A stretch of DNA of 50,351 bases, from NCBI GenBank assembly GCA_947491305.1, contig CANLIL010000015.1:1-50351 (forward strand). Direction: 5' to 3'. Shown piece by piece: positions 17,914 to 29,600 of this stretch (the first letter of the stretch is position 1; the number at the start of each line of letters is the position of its first letter). Both the position numbers and the translations under genes were made by a program. Origin of the DNA: Flavobacteriales bacterium (GTDB taxonomy: Bacteria > Bacteroidota > Bacteroidia > Flavobacteriales_D > Crocinitomicaceae). The notes beneath the pieces are model-generated. The model was not told the DNA's origin and did not search any database. It saw nothing but the letters and a program-made list of their open reading frames with translations.

Positions 17914-18663
17914 TTGGCAATAAAAACAATACTGGTGTCTCAGCCAAAACCTGAAGGGGATAAATCACCTTATTTTGATTTGGCTGAAAAATTCAAATTG
18001 AAAATTGATTTTCGTCCGTTTATTCACGTTGAAGGCATTCCTGCTCAGGAATTTCGTCAACAAAAAGTGAATATTCCAGAACATAATGCAATAATTTTAA
18101 CTTCTAAAACAGCGGTTGATCATTTCTTTAGAATTGCTGAAGAAACACGTTTTGAAGTTCCAGATACAATGAAATATTTTTGTATTTCTGAAGCTGTTGC
18201 GTATTACCTTCAAAAATATGTGACGTATAGAAAACGTAAAATTTTCTTTGGTAAACAAACCATTGAAGACCTTGTTGAAGTGATGAAGAAACACAAAAAC
18301 GATTTGTTTTTGTTGCCTTGTACAGATATTTTACGCGATAAAATTCCAATCACCTTAGACGAGTTTAAGTTTAAATTTACAAAAGCAGTTTTATACCGTA
18401 CTGTTGCATCTGATTTATCTGATTTAGAAGATGTATACTATGACATGTTGGTTTTTTACAGTCCAGGAGGAATTGAATCATTGTTTAAAAACTTTCCAGA
18501 TTTCAAACAAAACGATACAAAAATAGCAGCTTTTGGCCCTACAACAGCCAATGCAGTGGTGAAAAACAACTTGCGTTTAGATTTGCATGCGCCGATGCCT
18601 AACGCCCCTTCAATGACAGGTGCTATTGAGGTGTTCATTAAAGAACAATTGAAAAAAAAGTAA
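17914..18663 (+). CDS. hemD: Uroporphyrinogen-III synthase
   Basis: Cytoplasmic enzyme of 249 residues that cyclises hydroxymethylbilane to uroporphyrinogen III in tetrapyrrole synthesis. HemD proteins are poorly conserved. The call rests on the two-lobed Rossmann-like pattern, the IILTSKTAVDHFF segment (~60-72), the YSPGGIESLF motif (~186-195) and the AFGPTTANAV motif (~208-217), all typical of the Bacteroidota form. It starts at a TTG (17914); the next ATG is deep in the protein and would remove a lobe. It follows the DUF4271 gene by 35 bases, the usual arrangement in the phylum, and is closed by a strong terminator. No other haem gene is in the window. Confidence 0.88.
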   Translation: MAIKTILVSQPKPEGDKSPYFDLAEKFKLKIDFRPFIHVEGIPAQEFRQQKVNIPEHNAIILTSKTAVDHFFRIAEETRFEVPDTMKYFCISEAVAYYLQKYVTYRKRKIFFGKQTIEDLVEVMKKHKNDLFLLPCTDILRDKIPITLDEFKFKFTKAVLYRTVASDLSDLEDVYYDMLVFYSPGGIESLFKNFPDFKQNDTKIAAFGPTTANAVVKNNLRLDLHAPMPNAPSMTGAIEVFIKEQLKKK

Positions 18664-18692
18664 GGTATTAGTTCATTTATATTTTAATTGTT

Positions 18693-18727
18693 AAAAGCCA
18701 ACTAATCTAGATTAGTTGGCTTTTTTA
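18693..18727 (+). terminator. Rho-independent terminator after hemD
   Basis: A perfect 14-base inverted repeat (AAAAGCCAACTAAT / ATTAGTTGGCTTTT around a CTAG loop) is followed by a T-run. It ends the DUF4271-hemD transcript. Confidence 0.92.
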
Positions 18728-18748
18728 ATAATAAATTAATTATTTTTG
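18716..18748 (+). promoter_or_regulatory. Putative promoter for the Omp28-like T9SS cargo gene
   Basis: TATTTTTG (18741-18748) matches the TAnnTTTG -7 element, with TTG at 18716-18718 separated by 22 bases. The -33 part lies inside the hemD terminator arm. The implied leader is about 75 bases, longer than for other genes here. Confidence 0.4.
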
Positions 18749-18828
18749 GGGATATTAATTTTTTTACATTAATTTAGACCACGATTTTAGATTAGTCTTA
18801 AATCAAACATTTAACTAAAAATATTTTT

Positions 18829-20715
18829 ATGAAAAAACTTTTATTCACTGTATCAGCTTTATTGTTAGCAGGACATTCGTTCTCTCAAACAATTATGTCT
18901 GAAAATTTTGATGCGGCTACTACTTTACCAACAGGGTGGACGCAATTAAACATTGATGGTTTAACTCCTGCAACAGGCGTTAGCTTTATGGCAACTAGTG
19001 CTTGGATCGCTCGCCCTAAGGCAACTGGGTCAACTGACAACCAAGCTGTTTCAACTTCATGGTACACGCCAGCAGGAACTTCCAACGATTGGTTAATTTC
19101 TCCTTCAATTGCTGTCCCTGCTACTGGGGTAAACGTCGTTCAGTTTGATGCAATGGCTCCTGATGCAAACTACTTAGATGGATTTAAAGTGTATATTTCT
19201 ACATCTCCAATTACTGCATCTTCATTGCCAACTACAGCAGTTTTAACAGTTCCTGCTGCAGCTAACACATACACTTCTTATTCTGCTTCATTAGCTTCTT
19301 TTGCTGGTCAAAATATCTATGTGGCAATTCAAAATTATTCAAATGATATGTATTTATTATTTGTTGATAATTTTAAAGTAAGAACAGTTGTAAACAATGA
19401 TGCTATTTTGTCTTCAGCTTCTTTGAATCGTTATTCAGCTGTAAGCACAAACAACAATTTAGTATTGGATGTTAAGAATGACGGAGCAAATGCGATTACT
19501 GCTTTAACAGTTAACTGGAATGATGGAACTGATCATATTCAAACTATCACTGGTTTGAACATTGCTTCTGGAGCATCTGCAAATGTTACACACCCAACTG
19601 CTGTTTCTTACGCTACTGTAGTTGAGAAAAACATTAATGTAACGATTACTGCTGTAAACGGAGCTGTTGATGCAACAAATGTTACTGCTGCTAAAAAAAT
19701 TAATACAGTTTCTCAAATTGTTGAAAAAACGGTTGTTATCGAAGAAGGTACTGGTACATGGTGTGTTTGGTGTCCACGTGGCGCTGTAGCAATGGAATAC
19801 ATGTATGACACTTACCCAACTCGTTTCATTGGTGTTGCTGTTCATAATGGAGATCCAATGACTGTTACTGAATACGATAACGGAGCTGATTTATCAGGTT
19901 TCCCTGGTTGTAATGTTGACCGTGCGTTGAAAGATGAGAGTGTTTCTAAAACGTTATTTGAAGGGTATTATAATACACGTAAAGACATCACAATCCCTGC
20001 TGCTATTGCTGCAACTGCAACATGGAATGGTGCTAACGTATCTGTAGCTGTTACTTCTACATTTAAAACAGTTTTCGCAAATGCTAATTACCGTTTGGGT
20101 GTTATCATGATTGAAGATAAAGTAACTGGTACTGGTGCTGCGTATAACCAAGCTAATGCATATGCTGGTGGAACAAATGGTGTTATGGGTGGTTTTGAAT
20201 CATTACCAAATCCTGTTCCAGCTGCTCAAATGGTATATGACCACGTAGGCCGTGCATTGTTAGGTGGATATGATGGCCAAGCTGCTTCAGTTCCTGCTTC
20301 AATCACAAACAATCAAGCAGTTAATTACACATTTAATTATACAGTTCCTGCAACTAGCAAACGTTATTTAATGTCTGCAATTGCTGTATTGATTGACAAC
20401 ACAACAGGTGAAATCATCAACGCTACTAAAGTTGCTTTAACTGCAGCGGGTGTTGAAGAAGTTGCTACAATTGGAATGGAAGTATATCCAAACCCAGCTT
20501 CTGGATCTGTAACTGTTAAATTTGATGCTACAAATGCTGATTATGCAGTTGCAATCACTGACTTATCTGGACGTCAAGTTGCTGCTAGAACAATTACTAA
20601 TGCAAATGGTTCGCAAACAGTTGAAATGCCAATCGAAGGATTAGCAACTGGTAACTACTTAGTTACTGTTTCTTCAAATGGAGCATCATTTACTCAAAAC
20701 TTGATGGTGAAATAA
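18829..20715 (+). CDS. T9SS-exported Omp28-like protein with adhesin-type domain and CxxC thioredoxin motif
   Basis: Exported protein of 628 residues. The signal peptide ends at FSQ (~20). A cleaved-adhesin/choice-of-anchor J beta-sandwich (~22-188) has SENFDAATTLPTGWTQ, NDWLISPSI and LFVDNFKV signatures. A CARDB/Ig-like segment follows (~190-290). An Omp28-related thioredoxin-like domain begins at VVIEEGTGTWCVWCPRG, with a CVWC pair at C312 and C315. A type A sorting domain (VYPNPASGS onward) ends at LMVK. The family is known as outer-membrane or surface proteins of Bacteroidota; function is unresolved. The CxxC suggests thiol chemistry at the cell surface (inference). It stands alone between two terminators, and its frequent GCT, GTT and ACT codons hint at strong expression. 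Confidence 0.87.
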   Translation: MKKLLFTVSALLLAGHSFSQTIMSENFDAATTLPTGWTQLNIDGLTPATGVSFMATSAWIARPKATGSTDNQAVSTSWYTPAGTSNDWLISPSIAVPATGVNVVQFDAMAPDANYLDGFKVYISTSPITASSLPTTAVLTVPAAANTYTSYSASLASFAGQNIYVAIQNYSNDMYLLFVDNFKVRTVVNNDAILSSASLNRYSAVSTNNNLVLDVKNDGANAITALTVNWNDGTDHIQTITGLNIASGASANVTHPTAVSYATVVEKNINVTITAVNGAVDATNVTAAKKINTVSQIVEKTVVIEEGTGTWCVWCPRGAVAMEYMYDTYPTRFIGVAVHNGDPMTVTEYDNGADLSGFPGCNVDRALKDESVSKTLFEGYYNTRKDITIPAAIAATATWNGANVSVAVTSTFKTVFANANYRLGVIMIEDKVTGTGAAYNQANAYAGGTNGVMGGFESLPNPVPAAQMVYDHVGRALLGGYDGQAASVPASITNNQAVNYTFNYTVPATSKRYLMSAIAVLIDNTTGEIINATKVALTAAGVEEVATIGMEVYPNPASGSVTVKFDATNADYAVAITDLSGRQVAARTITNANGSQTVEMPIEGLATGNYLVTVSSNGASFTQNLMVK

Positions 20716-20736
20716 TTTTTACCACTTAAATAATTA

Positions 20737-20769
20737 AAACCCGAGTCTGAAAAGATTCGGGTTTTTTTA
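20737..20769 (+). terminator. Rho-independent terminator after the Omp28-like gene
   Basis: AAACCCGAGTCT (20737-20748) pairs with AGATTCGGGTTT (20753-20764), with one G-U wobble and a GAAA tetraloop, and is followed by a T-run. Confidence 0.92.
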
Positions 20770-20811
20770 CACCTTCTTTTTTCTCTTTTAGCACATATCA
20801 ATCGATTTTCG

Positions 20812-20819
20812 TATCTTCG
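20812..20819 (+). promoter_or_regulatory. Putative -7 element for maeB-ruvA-sprA
   Basis: TATCTTCG differs by one base from TAnnTTTG and ends 19 bases before the maeB ATG. The preceding terminator makes a promoter necessary in this gap. No -33 element is obvious. Confidence 0.35.
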
Positions 20820-20838
20820 TGGGCTTCAAAAGAAATAT

Positions 20839-23103
20839 ATGACAAAGATTAGCAAACAAGACGCATTGGATTACCATTCATCTGGTAAACCTGGAAAAAT
20901 AGAAGTTGTTCCAACAAAACCATATTCATCACAACGTGATTTATCTTTGGCCTATTCTCCTGGTGTTGCAGAGCCATGCTTGAAAATTGCTGAAAATCCT
21001 GACGATGTCTATAAATATACGAGTAAAGCAAATTTAGTGGCTGTAATTTCGAACGGAACGGCTGTTTTAGGTTTAGGAAATATTGGTCCTTTGGCTTCAA
21101 AACCTGTGATGGAAGGAAAAGGCTTGCTATTTAAAATTTTCGCAGATATTGATGTTTTTGACATTGAAGTTGACGCATCTGATCCTGAATTGTTTATTCA
21201 AACGGTGAAAGCAATTGCGCCAACATTTGGCGGTATTAACTTAGAAGATATTAAAGCACCAGAAGCATTTGAAATTGAACGAAGATTGAAAGAAGAATTG
21301 GACATTCCAATTATGCACGATGACCAACATGGAACAGCCATAATCTCATCTGCAGCTTTGATAAATGCTTTAGAACTCGCAAAAAAGAAAATTGATAAAG
21401 TTAAGATTGTCGTTTCTGGAGCTGGAGCTGCAGCAATGTCATGTGTGAAGTTATACTGTGCATTAGGTGCGAAAATTGAAAACATTTGGATGTACGATTC
21501 CAAAGGCTTAATCTGTCAAGAACGATCTGATTTAGACGAAAGTAAAGTTCCTTATTCTACCCATAAAAAGAATGTTTCTTTAGATGAAGCACTTAAAAAA
21601 GCGGATGTTTTTGTTGGCCTGTCAAAAGGTAACATCATGTCTAAGGAAATGGTTGCCTCAATGGCAAAAGACCCAATTGTATTTGCGTTGGCGAATCCAG
21701 AACCTGAAATTTCTTATAAAGATGCAACCTCTGTAAGAAAAGATATTATCATGGCTACTGGTCGTTCTGATCATCCTAATCAAGTGAACAATGTACTTGG
21801 GTTTCCGTATATTTTTAGAGGAGCTTTGGATGTAAGAGCAACCACAATTAACGAAGCAATGAAGTTGGCGGCTGTAAAAGCACTGGCGTCTTTAGCGAAA
21901 GAAACAATACCTGAAGAAGTGATCGAGGCGTATGGTGAAAAAAATATTTCGTTTGGTCGTGAGCAAATTATTCCAAAACCTTTAGATCCTCGCTTGATAT
22001 ATTATGTTGCACCAGCTGTAGCGAAAGCAGCTATGGATTCAGGTGTAGCTAAAAACCCAATTGAAGATTGGGATGCATACGAAATGCAATTAAAAAGCCG
22101 CTTAGGTTTAGATAATAAATTGGTGCGTACGATTACTGAAAAAGCACAAAGTAACCCAAAACGAGTTGTTTTTGCTGAAGCAGATAATATTAAAATATTA
22201 AAAGCCGCTCAAACAGCTTGTGAAGAGGGTGTTGCTTTCCCAATTTTGTTGGGTAAAAAAGATAAAATTGAAAAATTAATTGAAGAATACAGTATTGAAT
22301 TTACTGAAGTTCAAATCATTGACCCTAAATCAGAAGAAGAGGAAGAACGACGTTTAGCTTATGGAAAAGCGTTTTTTGATAAACGAAATCGAAAAGGGTT
22401 TACTGAATTTGAATCCTTACAAATCATGCGTGAACGGAATCACTTTGGTGCGATGATGGTTGAAATGGGTGATGCAGATGCAATGATCTCTGGGGTAACG
22501 AGAAATTACAGAAGTATTGTGCGTCCAGCCATTCAAACGATTGGATTGCAAAAAGATGTGAATATTGTTTCAGGGATGTACATTTTAGTGACTAAGAAAG
22601 GCCCTTTGTTTTTAGCAGATACAACGATAAATTTGGACCCAACAGCAGAAGAAATTGCTGAAATCACGAATAATGTTGCTAAAATGATCCGCAAGTTTAA
22701 AGTTACACCGCGTATCGCTTTATTGAGTTATTCCAATTTTGGGTCATCACCTGGAAAAGATCCAGAGAAAATGGCAAAAGCAGTTGAGATTTTACACGAA
22801 AAATATCCTACATTAGTTGTTGATGGTGAAGTTCAAGCTAATTTTGCGTTGAACAATGAGTTAATGATGGATAAATTTTCATTTTCTCAATTAGCGAATA
22901 AGCAAGTAAACACCTTAATTTTCCCAAATTTATCTGCGGGAAATATTGCCTATAAATTATTGCAAGAAATGACGGAAGCAGAGGCTATTGGTCCTATTTT
23001 AGTTGGCTTAAAAAAATCTATTCACGTGATGCAATTAGGTTCTTCGGTTCGCGAAATAATTAATATGGTAAAAGTGGCGGTTGTTGATGCTCAAAACAAA
23101 TAA
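20839..23103 (+). CDS. maeB: NADP-dependent malic enzyme fused to a phosphotransacetylase-like domain
   Basis: Cytoplasmic enzyme of 754 residues, the standard length for MaeB-type fusions. The N-terminal malic enzyme part (~1-430) has [10 protein letters not shown]-type and HDDQHGTA (160-167) motifs and a Rossmann dinucleotide loop, SGAGAAAM (193-200). The C-terminal ~430-754 resembles phosphate acetyltransferase and is thought to be regulatory rather than catalytic in this family. It oxidatively decarboxylates malate to pyruvate with NADP reduction, supplying NADPH and pyruvate. It is the first gene of a run with ruvA (two bases later) and sprA. The strand, spacing and lack of terminators indicate co-transcription, although the functions are unrelated. 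Confidence 0.95.
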   Translation: MTKISKQDALDYHSSGKPGKIEVVPTKPYSSQRDLSLAYSPGVAEPCLKIAENPDDVYKYTSKANLVAVISNGTAVLGLGNIGPLASKPVMEGKGLLFKIFADIDVFDIEVDASDPELFIQTVKAIAPTFGGINLEDIKAPEAFEIERRLKEELDIPIMHDDQHGTAIISSAALINALELAKKKIDKVKIVVSGAGAAAMSCVKLYCALGAKIENIWMYDSKGLICQERSDLDESKVPYSTHKKNVSLDEALKKADVFVGLSKGNIMSKEMVASMAKDPIVFALANPEPEISYKDATSVRKDIIMATGRSDHPNQVNNVLGFPYIFRGALDVRATTINEAMKLAAVKALASLAKETIPEEVIEAYGEKNISFGREQIIPKPLDPRLIYYVAPAVAKAAMDSGVAKNPIEDWDAYEMQLKSRLGLDNKLVRTITEKAQSNPKRVVFAEADNIKILKAAQTACEEGVAFPILLGKKDKIEKLIEEYSIEFTEVQIIDPKSEEEEERRLAYGKAFFDKRNRKGFTEFESLQIMRERNHFGAMMVEMGDADAMISGVTRNYRSIVRPAIQTIGLQKDVNIVSGMYILVTKKGPLFLADTTINLDPTAEEIAEITNNVAKMIRKFKVTPRIALLSYSNFGSSPGKDPEKMAKAVEILHEKYPTLVVDGEVQANFALNNELMMDKFSFSQLANKQVNTLIFPNLSAGNIAYKLLQEMTEAEAIGPILVGLKKSIHVMQLGSSVREIINMVKVAVVDAQNK

Positions 23104-23105
23104 AC

Positions 23106-23681
23106 ATGATAGGACATTTAAACGGTAAATTAGTAGAGAAAAACCCAACAGATTTAGTCATCGAATGTGCTGGTGTTGGTTATGAAGTAAAAATTTCATT
23201 GCATACTTTTTCAGCAATTGGTTCTACGGAGTCAATTAAACTATTCACTAAATTGATCGTTCGTGAAGATGCTCAAATTCTATATGGTTTTGCATCAAAA
23301 GAAGAGCGTGAAATGTTTAACCATTTGATTTCCGTCTCAGGAATTGGTCCAAATACAGCAATGATCATGTTATCATCGATGGTTCCTGACGAAATTGCGC
23401 ACGCTATCCAATCTGAAGACGTGAAAACAATTCAAAGTATCAAAGGCATTGGGGTAAAAACAGCACAACGTGTTATCATCGATTTAAAAGACAAAATGTT
23501 AAAAATTGTCTTTTCTACTGAAAATATTTTCAATCAAAGCAATACGAATCGATTTGATGCGTTAACTGCATTGGTTTCGCTCGGTTTTGATAAAAAATCA
23601 GCTGAAAAAGCTATTGATAAAATTTCAACTGGTGAAGAATCGGTTGAAGAAATTATTAAGGGAGCGTTGAAAATTTTGTGA
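23106..23681 (+). CDS. ruvA: Holliday junction branch migration complex subunit RuvA
   Basis: Cytoplasmic protein of 191 residues. It has an N-terminal OB fold (MIGHLNGKLVEK...ECAGVGYEV), two helix-hairpin-helix units (VSGIGPNTAMIML ~75-87 and IKGIGVKTAQRVI ~110-122) and a C-terminal three-helix domain (~145-191) that contacts RuvB. RuvA binds four-way junctions as a tetramer and recruits the RuvB motor. It starts two bases after the maeB stop and ends six bases before sprA. RuvA next to sprA is a recurrent arrangement in Bacteroidota. RuvB and RuvC are not in the window. Confidence 0.97.
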   Translation: MIGHLNGKLVEKNPTDLVIECAGVGYEVKISLHTFSAIGSTESIKLFTKLIVREDAQILYGFASKEEREMFNHLISVSGIGPNTAMIMLSSMVPDEIAHAIQSEDVKTIQSIKGIGVKTAQRVIIDLKDKMLKIVFSTENIFNQSNTNRFDALTALVSLGFDKKSAEKAIDKISTGEESVEEIIKGALKIL

Positions 23682-23687
23682 GAATAA

Positions 23688-26600
23688 ATGAAGAATTTAG
23701 TATATAAGGGGATTACAAATGGCATACTTTTTATTGCATTTTTTAATGTGATAATTGGTAATGTATTTGCTCAAGACACCCTTATATATCCTATTCAAAA
23801 CTCTAATGACCCAACTCAAACACAGCCTCAAAGTTTTGATTTGGGCGATCCAAAATCTGTCAAACAAACCATTGTTTATGACCCGACAACTGGAACATAT
23901 ATCTTTAGAGAAACAATTGGCAACAACTTAGATTTTAGAAATCCTTCAATGATGACGCTTGAAGAATACATAGAATATGAGCGTAAAAAAGCGTTGCGTC
24001 AAAATTGGAAAGATAAAATAAAACAAGAAACAGCAAAAGCACAACCGCTTGAGTTTCCGATTAAAATTGGCAGTAAATTATTTGAGAATTTCTTCGGTTC
24101 CGATCAAATTACGATTCGTCCTCAAGGCTCCATTGAACTTTCTTTTGGGGTCAATTCAAGTCGTTACGACAACCCCATTCTTCCGGTTAAACAAAGAAAT
24201 GTGACACGTTTTGATTTTCAGCAACAAATTCAAATGAGTTTGGTTGGACAAATTGGAACAAAAATGAAATTGGGTCTAACTTACAACACGCAAGCTGCCT
24301 TTGAATTTGACAATGTTACCAAATTAGAATACACGGGTAATGAAGATCAAATAGTTCAGAAAATTGAATTAGGGAATGTCGCATTATCACTGCCAACGAG
24401 TTTAATTCAAGGTTCTCAAACATTATTTGGGGCCAAAACACAACTTAAATTTGGTAATTCAACCATTGATTTGATTGCAGCATCTTCAAAAGGAAAACGT
24501 CAAGAAATCAATATCACAGGGAAAGCACAAACACAGCGCTTCGAATTAGGAGCAGACAATTACGAAGCTAATCGCCATTATTTTGTGAATTTATACCACC
24601 ACGATCATTACGACGAAGCAATGTCAACGGTTCCAATTGTTAATTCTCAAGCTTATATCACTAGAATGGAAGTTTGGTTAACCAACCGAACGAGTAAAAC
24701 AGAAGACACTAGAAATATTATTGCATTTTCTGATTTAGGAGAAGCAAAGGCGCAAAATTGTCAAGGAAATCCTGGCGGCTTTGCAAGTTCTGAAATGCCT
24801 TCAAATGACGCAAATAATTTGTATGAATGGGCATCAAGTCAACCATTAGTCAGAGGGTTTAACAATGCTGTTTCAGTTTTAAGCAATCAAGTTGCAGCAC
24901 CAGGACCATTTCAACAGGCTATTGAATACGAGAAAGTAGAAAACGCTCGTAGGTTAACCGAACAAGAGTATTCTTACAATGCATTATTGGGATATGTTTC
25001 ATTAAACCAACCCTTGAACAATGATGAAGTTTTGGCGGTTTCGTATGAATATACATACCGAGGAGAAACCTATCAAGTGGGGGAGTTTTCCACAGATGGA
25101 ATTGCTGGTCAGCAGGCATTAATTATGAAATTAATTAAACCAACCATAACCAATCCTAAAAATAAAGTTTGGGATCTGATGATGAAAAATGTTTATTCAA
25201 TTGGTGCTTATCAAGTTGATCAAACAGGATTTAGAATTGATTTATTATACAACAATCCAGAAACTTCTTTGGCAGTTCCTTTTTTCCCCGTAACAGGTTT
25301 AGATGACAAACAATTGGTTACAGTCTTAGAAATGGACCGTTTAAATCAAAATAATCAACCATTTTCAGATGGAGTGTTTGATTTTGTTCCAATAGCACTA
25401 AATGGAAATAAAGCAGAAAATGGCGGTACAATAAATACCAAAAATGGCCGTGTTTATTTTTCAACAATCGAACCATTTGGTAAAACATTGCGCAAAAAGT
25501 TAGAAGAGGTGAATATGCCGGCTTTGGTGATTAATCAAGTTGTATTCACTGAATTATATGATTCTACAAAAACAGCAGCTCAACAGATTCCTAGTAAAAA
25601 TCGTTTTATATTTAAAGGAGAATACCAATCTTCAGTAACTTCAGATATTCCATTAAATGCATTGAATGTTCCACAAGGAGCGGTTACTGTAACAGCTGGA
25701 GGTATAAAGTTAACAGAAGGAACAGATTTCACTGTAGATTACAATTTAGGGCGTGTAAAAATATTGAATTCAGGGATTTTAGAATCAAATACACCTATTA
25801 AAATTTCTGTTGAAAGTAATTCCGTCTTTGGTTTTCAAGCGCGTTCATTATTTGGAGCACGCTATAATTACCGTTTCAACCCTAATTTTAATATAGGAGC
25901 AACGTGGGTGTTGATGAATGAACGCCCTGTGACTCAAAAAGTTGACATTGGAAGCGAGCCGTTTAGAAACAATATGATTGGGTTCGATTTGGCTTACAAA
26001 ACAGATGTGCCATTTTTGACCAAATTAGTGGACTTTTTACCTGTTATTTCTACAACAGAAAAATCCACTGTTTCATTTAAAGGTGAGTTTGCACATTTAA
26101 TTCCTGGTCAACCTGCTGCAATTGGAAATTCTGGAACTTCCTACATCGATGATTTTGAAGGCTCTCAAAGTGCAATTGATTTGAAATCGTTCACTTCTTG
26201 GCGTTTAGCTTCTATTCCTCAAGGTCAGCCATCTTTATTTCCTGAAGCAACAAAAAAAGATTTAGTTGCTGGATTTAGAAGAGCTAAAACAGCTTGGTAT
26301 TCAATTGATCCATTATTTTATCAAAATAATTCCTTTACACCTCAACACATTATAGATGATCCTTCTATGTTGTCTGATAGTAGAATGCGCTTGGTGAACC
26401 AAGTGGATATTTTCCCTAATTTGCAACAACAATATGGGTCTATCCCCAACATTACAGTGCTTGATTTAGCGTATTATCCGAAAGAACGTGGGATGTATAA
26501 TTACGACACCACAAATACCTATGATGCAGAAGGAAAATTTATAAATCCTGAAAATCGTTGGGGTGGAATTATGCGCTCTTTAACAACGAACGATTTTGAA

Positions 26601-29600
26601 CAGTCGAATATTGAATTTGTTCAATTTTGGGTATTAGATCCATTCAATCAAGACGCAGAAAATGTAAATCCAAATACGCCCCACAACGGTGGAGATTTGT
26701 ATTTTAATTTTGGTAATATTTCAGAAGATATTTTACCAGATTCACGTAAAAGTTTTGAAAATGGTTTGCCCCCAACAGGAAGTTCTATTACAGATAACAT
26801 CGACACAACTGCCTGGGCAAGAATATCAACACAACAAGTCGTTGTAAATGCATTTGATACAGACCCAAATTCTAGAATAAATCAAGATGTTGGGTTAGAC
26901 GGTTGGAATAATGCACAAGAAAAAACAGCGCATCAAAATTATGTAAATTGGGTTCAGAATAATACAACGTTATCTGCTGACGCTAAAGCGCGAATGATTG
27001 CCGATCCTTCCAACGATGATTACAATTTTTACCGAGATGATACGTACGACGCTTCAAAAGCAACAATCTTAGAACGCTACAAAAAATACAACGGGATGCA
27101 AGGAAATTCTCCTACAACCGAAATGTCTGATACGGCCAATGCTGACGCTTATTCTACGCAAGGTACTAATGTGCCAGATATTGAAGATATTAATCAAGAC
27201 AACAATTTATCGGAGTCTGAAAGCTATTTTCAGTATAAGATAAGTATGCGTCCAAATGACATGCAAGTTGGCAAAAACTACATCACTAATGTTCAAACGT
27301 TCCAAACTGGCAATAAAACTGAAAAATGGTATCAATTCAAAGTTCCTTTAAGCGACTATAATTTAAAAGTCAATGGGATTCAAGATTTTAGATCGATTCG
27401 TTTTATGCGGATGTTCTTAAAAGATTTTGATGAAGAAGTTTTATTGCGCTTTGCACGTTTGGAATTAATAAGAGGTGAATGGAGAAGATTTCTAGAAGAC
27501 TTAACTCAGCCAGGAGAAAGTGTTCAAGGTGATCCAAATTTAACACAATTCAACATTGCAGCAGTTAACGTTGAAGAAAACGATCAGCGTTCGCCTATCA
27601 AGTATGAAATTCCTCCAGGTATCATTCGTGAAGTAGATCCATCTCAAACGTATCAACGCCAGTTGAATGAACAATCATTGGTATTGGATATTTGCAATTT
27701 ACAAGATGGTGATGCACGAGCTGCCTACAAAAATGTGCAGTTTGATGTGCGTACCTACAAGAAATTAAAAATGTTTGTTCACGCAGAAGAAGTTCAACCT
27801 TCAATTCCACTTAAAAATAAAGATTTGACTTTATTTGTTCGAATGGGGACAGATTTTAAGGACAATTATTATGAATATGAATTGCCTTTGAACAGAACAG
27901 AATGGGGTGCAACAGTTGCAGAAGACATTTGGCCAGAAGCCAACAATGTTGAAATTGTATTTGATAACCTTTTGAATTTAAAAAAGAAACGAAATGAGCT
28001 AATCGAAGCTGGAAATGGAACTGTTTCCTATGTCGTTGAATATGCGGCAACTGATCCTGAAAACAGCAATCGAAAAATTAAAGTGAAAGGAAGTCCGAAT
28101 TTACAAGGATTGAAAACAATTATGATCGGTGTTCGAAACCCAAGTAAAAATTCAAATACAACTTGGCCTGATGACGGTGAAGCTGACTGTGCAATTGTTT
28201 GGGTGAATGAATTGCGTCTAACAGACTTTATTTCTGAAGGAGGCTCTGCAGCAACGGCACAAATGCAAGTTCAATTAGCAGATTTTGCGAACGTAAATAT
28301 GTCTGGAAATTATTCAGGTGTCAATTGGGGGAGTGTAGAAAGTAGAGTACAAGATCGCCAAAGAAATCAGAAAATTGGTTTTGATATGAATGCAAGTATG
28401 CAATTAGGTCAATTTTTTGGTAAAAAATCAAGCGTTTCATTACCATTTTTCTATGCTTATTCATTAGGAATAATTAACCCAGAATATGATCCGTTTAATC
28501 CAGATGTTAAATTGGCAGATTATGATGGTGCTACTTATTCAAATCGTGCTAAAGCAGGTCAAGATTTTACAGAACGTAAATCTTATAATTTTTCAAATGT
28601 TCGTAAAGAGTTAAAAGCAGGTGCAACACCTTATTTTTGGAGAATCTCCAATTTTTCCACAACGTATTCTTATGCTGAAACAATGCATAGAGATTTTAAT
28701 ACCAACTATGATCGAACCAAAACGTGGAACAATACATTGAATTATAATTATTCATTCACTGCAAAACCAATCGAGCCGTTTAAAAAATTAAAATTTGTAC
28801 AAAAAAATAAATGGCTGACATTTATCAAAGATTTCAATTTATTTTTAACACCTAAAAACATTTCATTTACAAATGATGTCATTCGTTCTTACAATGAACG
28901 CCAAGTTCGAAACAACTTAGTGCCAGGTTTTGAATTCAATCCTGTTTATGTCAAACGATTTAATTGGAATCGCGTTTATGCTATTGGGTATGATTTAACC
29001 AAAAATTTAAAGGCTACATTTAGCGCAACGAATCGTTCAATTTTTGAAGAAGGTGATGGAAGAGTAGACAAAGATGCGGATCCGCTTTTATACCAAGCAT
29101 TTTTAGATACAATTCGCAAGCAATCCATGACATTAGGTAAAACAATGGATTACACACATAGTTATAATGTAAGTTACAACCTTCCATTGGATAAATTTCC
29201 GATTACAAATTGGATGACTGGGAATATAAAATATGGTGGAACATACAATTGGCAACGCGCTCCTTTGGGTCAAAATCAATTTGGGAATACGATACAAAAC
29301 AATCGAACAGTTGGGTTCACAGGGCAAATGAATTTTATGACTTTGTATAATAAAGTACCCTTATTTAAAAAAGTATTGGCAAGTAATAATAAGCCACAAA
29401 GGGGAAAACCGGATTCAAATGAAGTTGGAGGAAGAAATACGAACGCAAATGCTGAAAAAAACAAACCTAAAGCGAAAGTATTCAATTTAAAACCACCGAA
29501 ACCGATCGAGCAAATGACGGAAGAAGAAAAGGTGAAATGGGAAAAATACTATGCAAAAATGGAACGTCGTTTTGAGCGTAAAAAAAGAAGAGAAGAACGA

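Noticed and set aside
19504-19845. 113-residue antisense frame rich in Ser, Asn and Cys inside the Omp28-like gene
   Set aside because: Its odd composition is the reverse complement of GTT/GCT/ACT-rich codons in the real gene.
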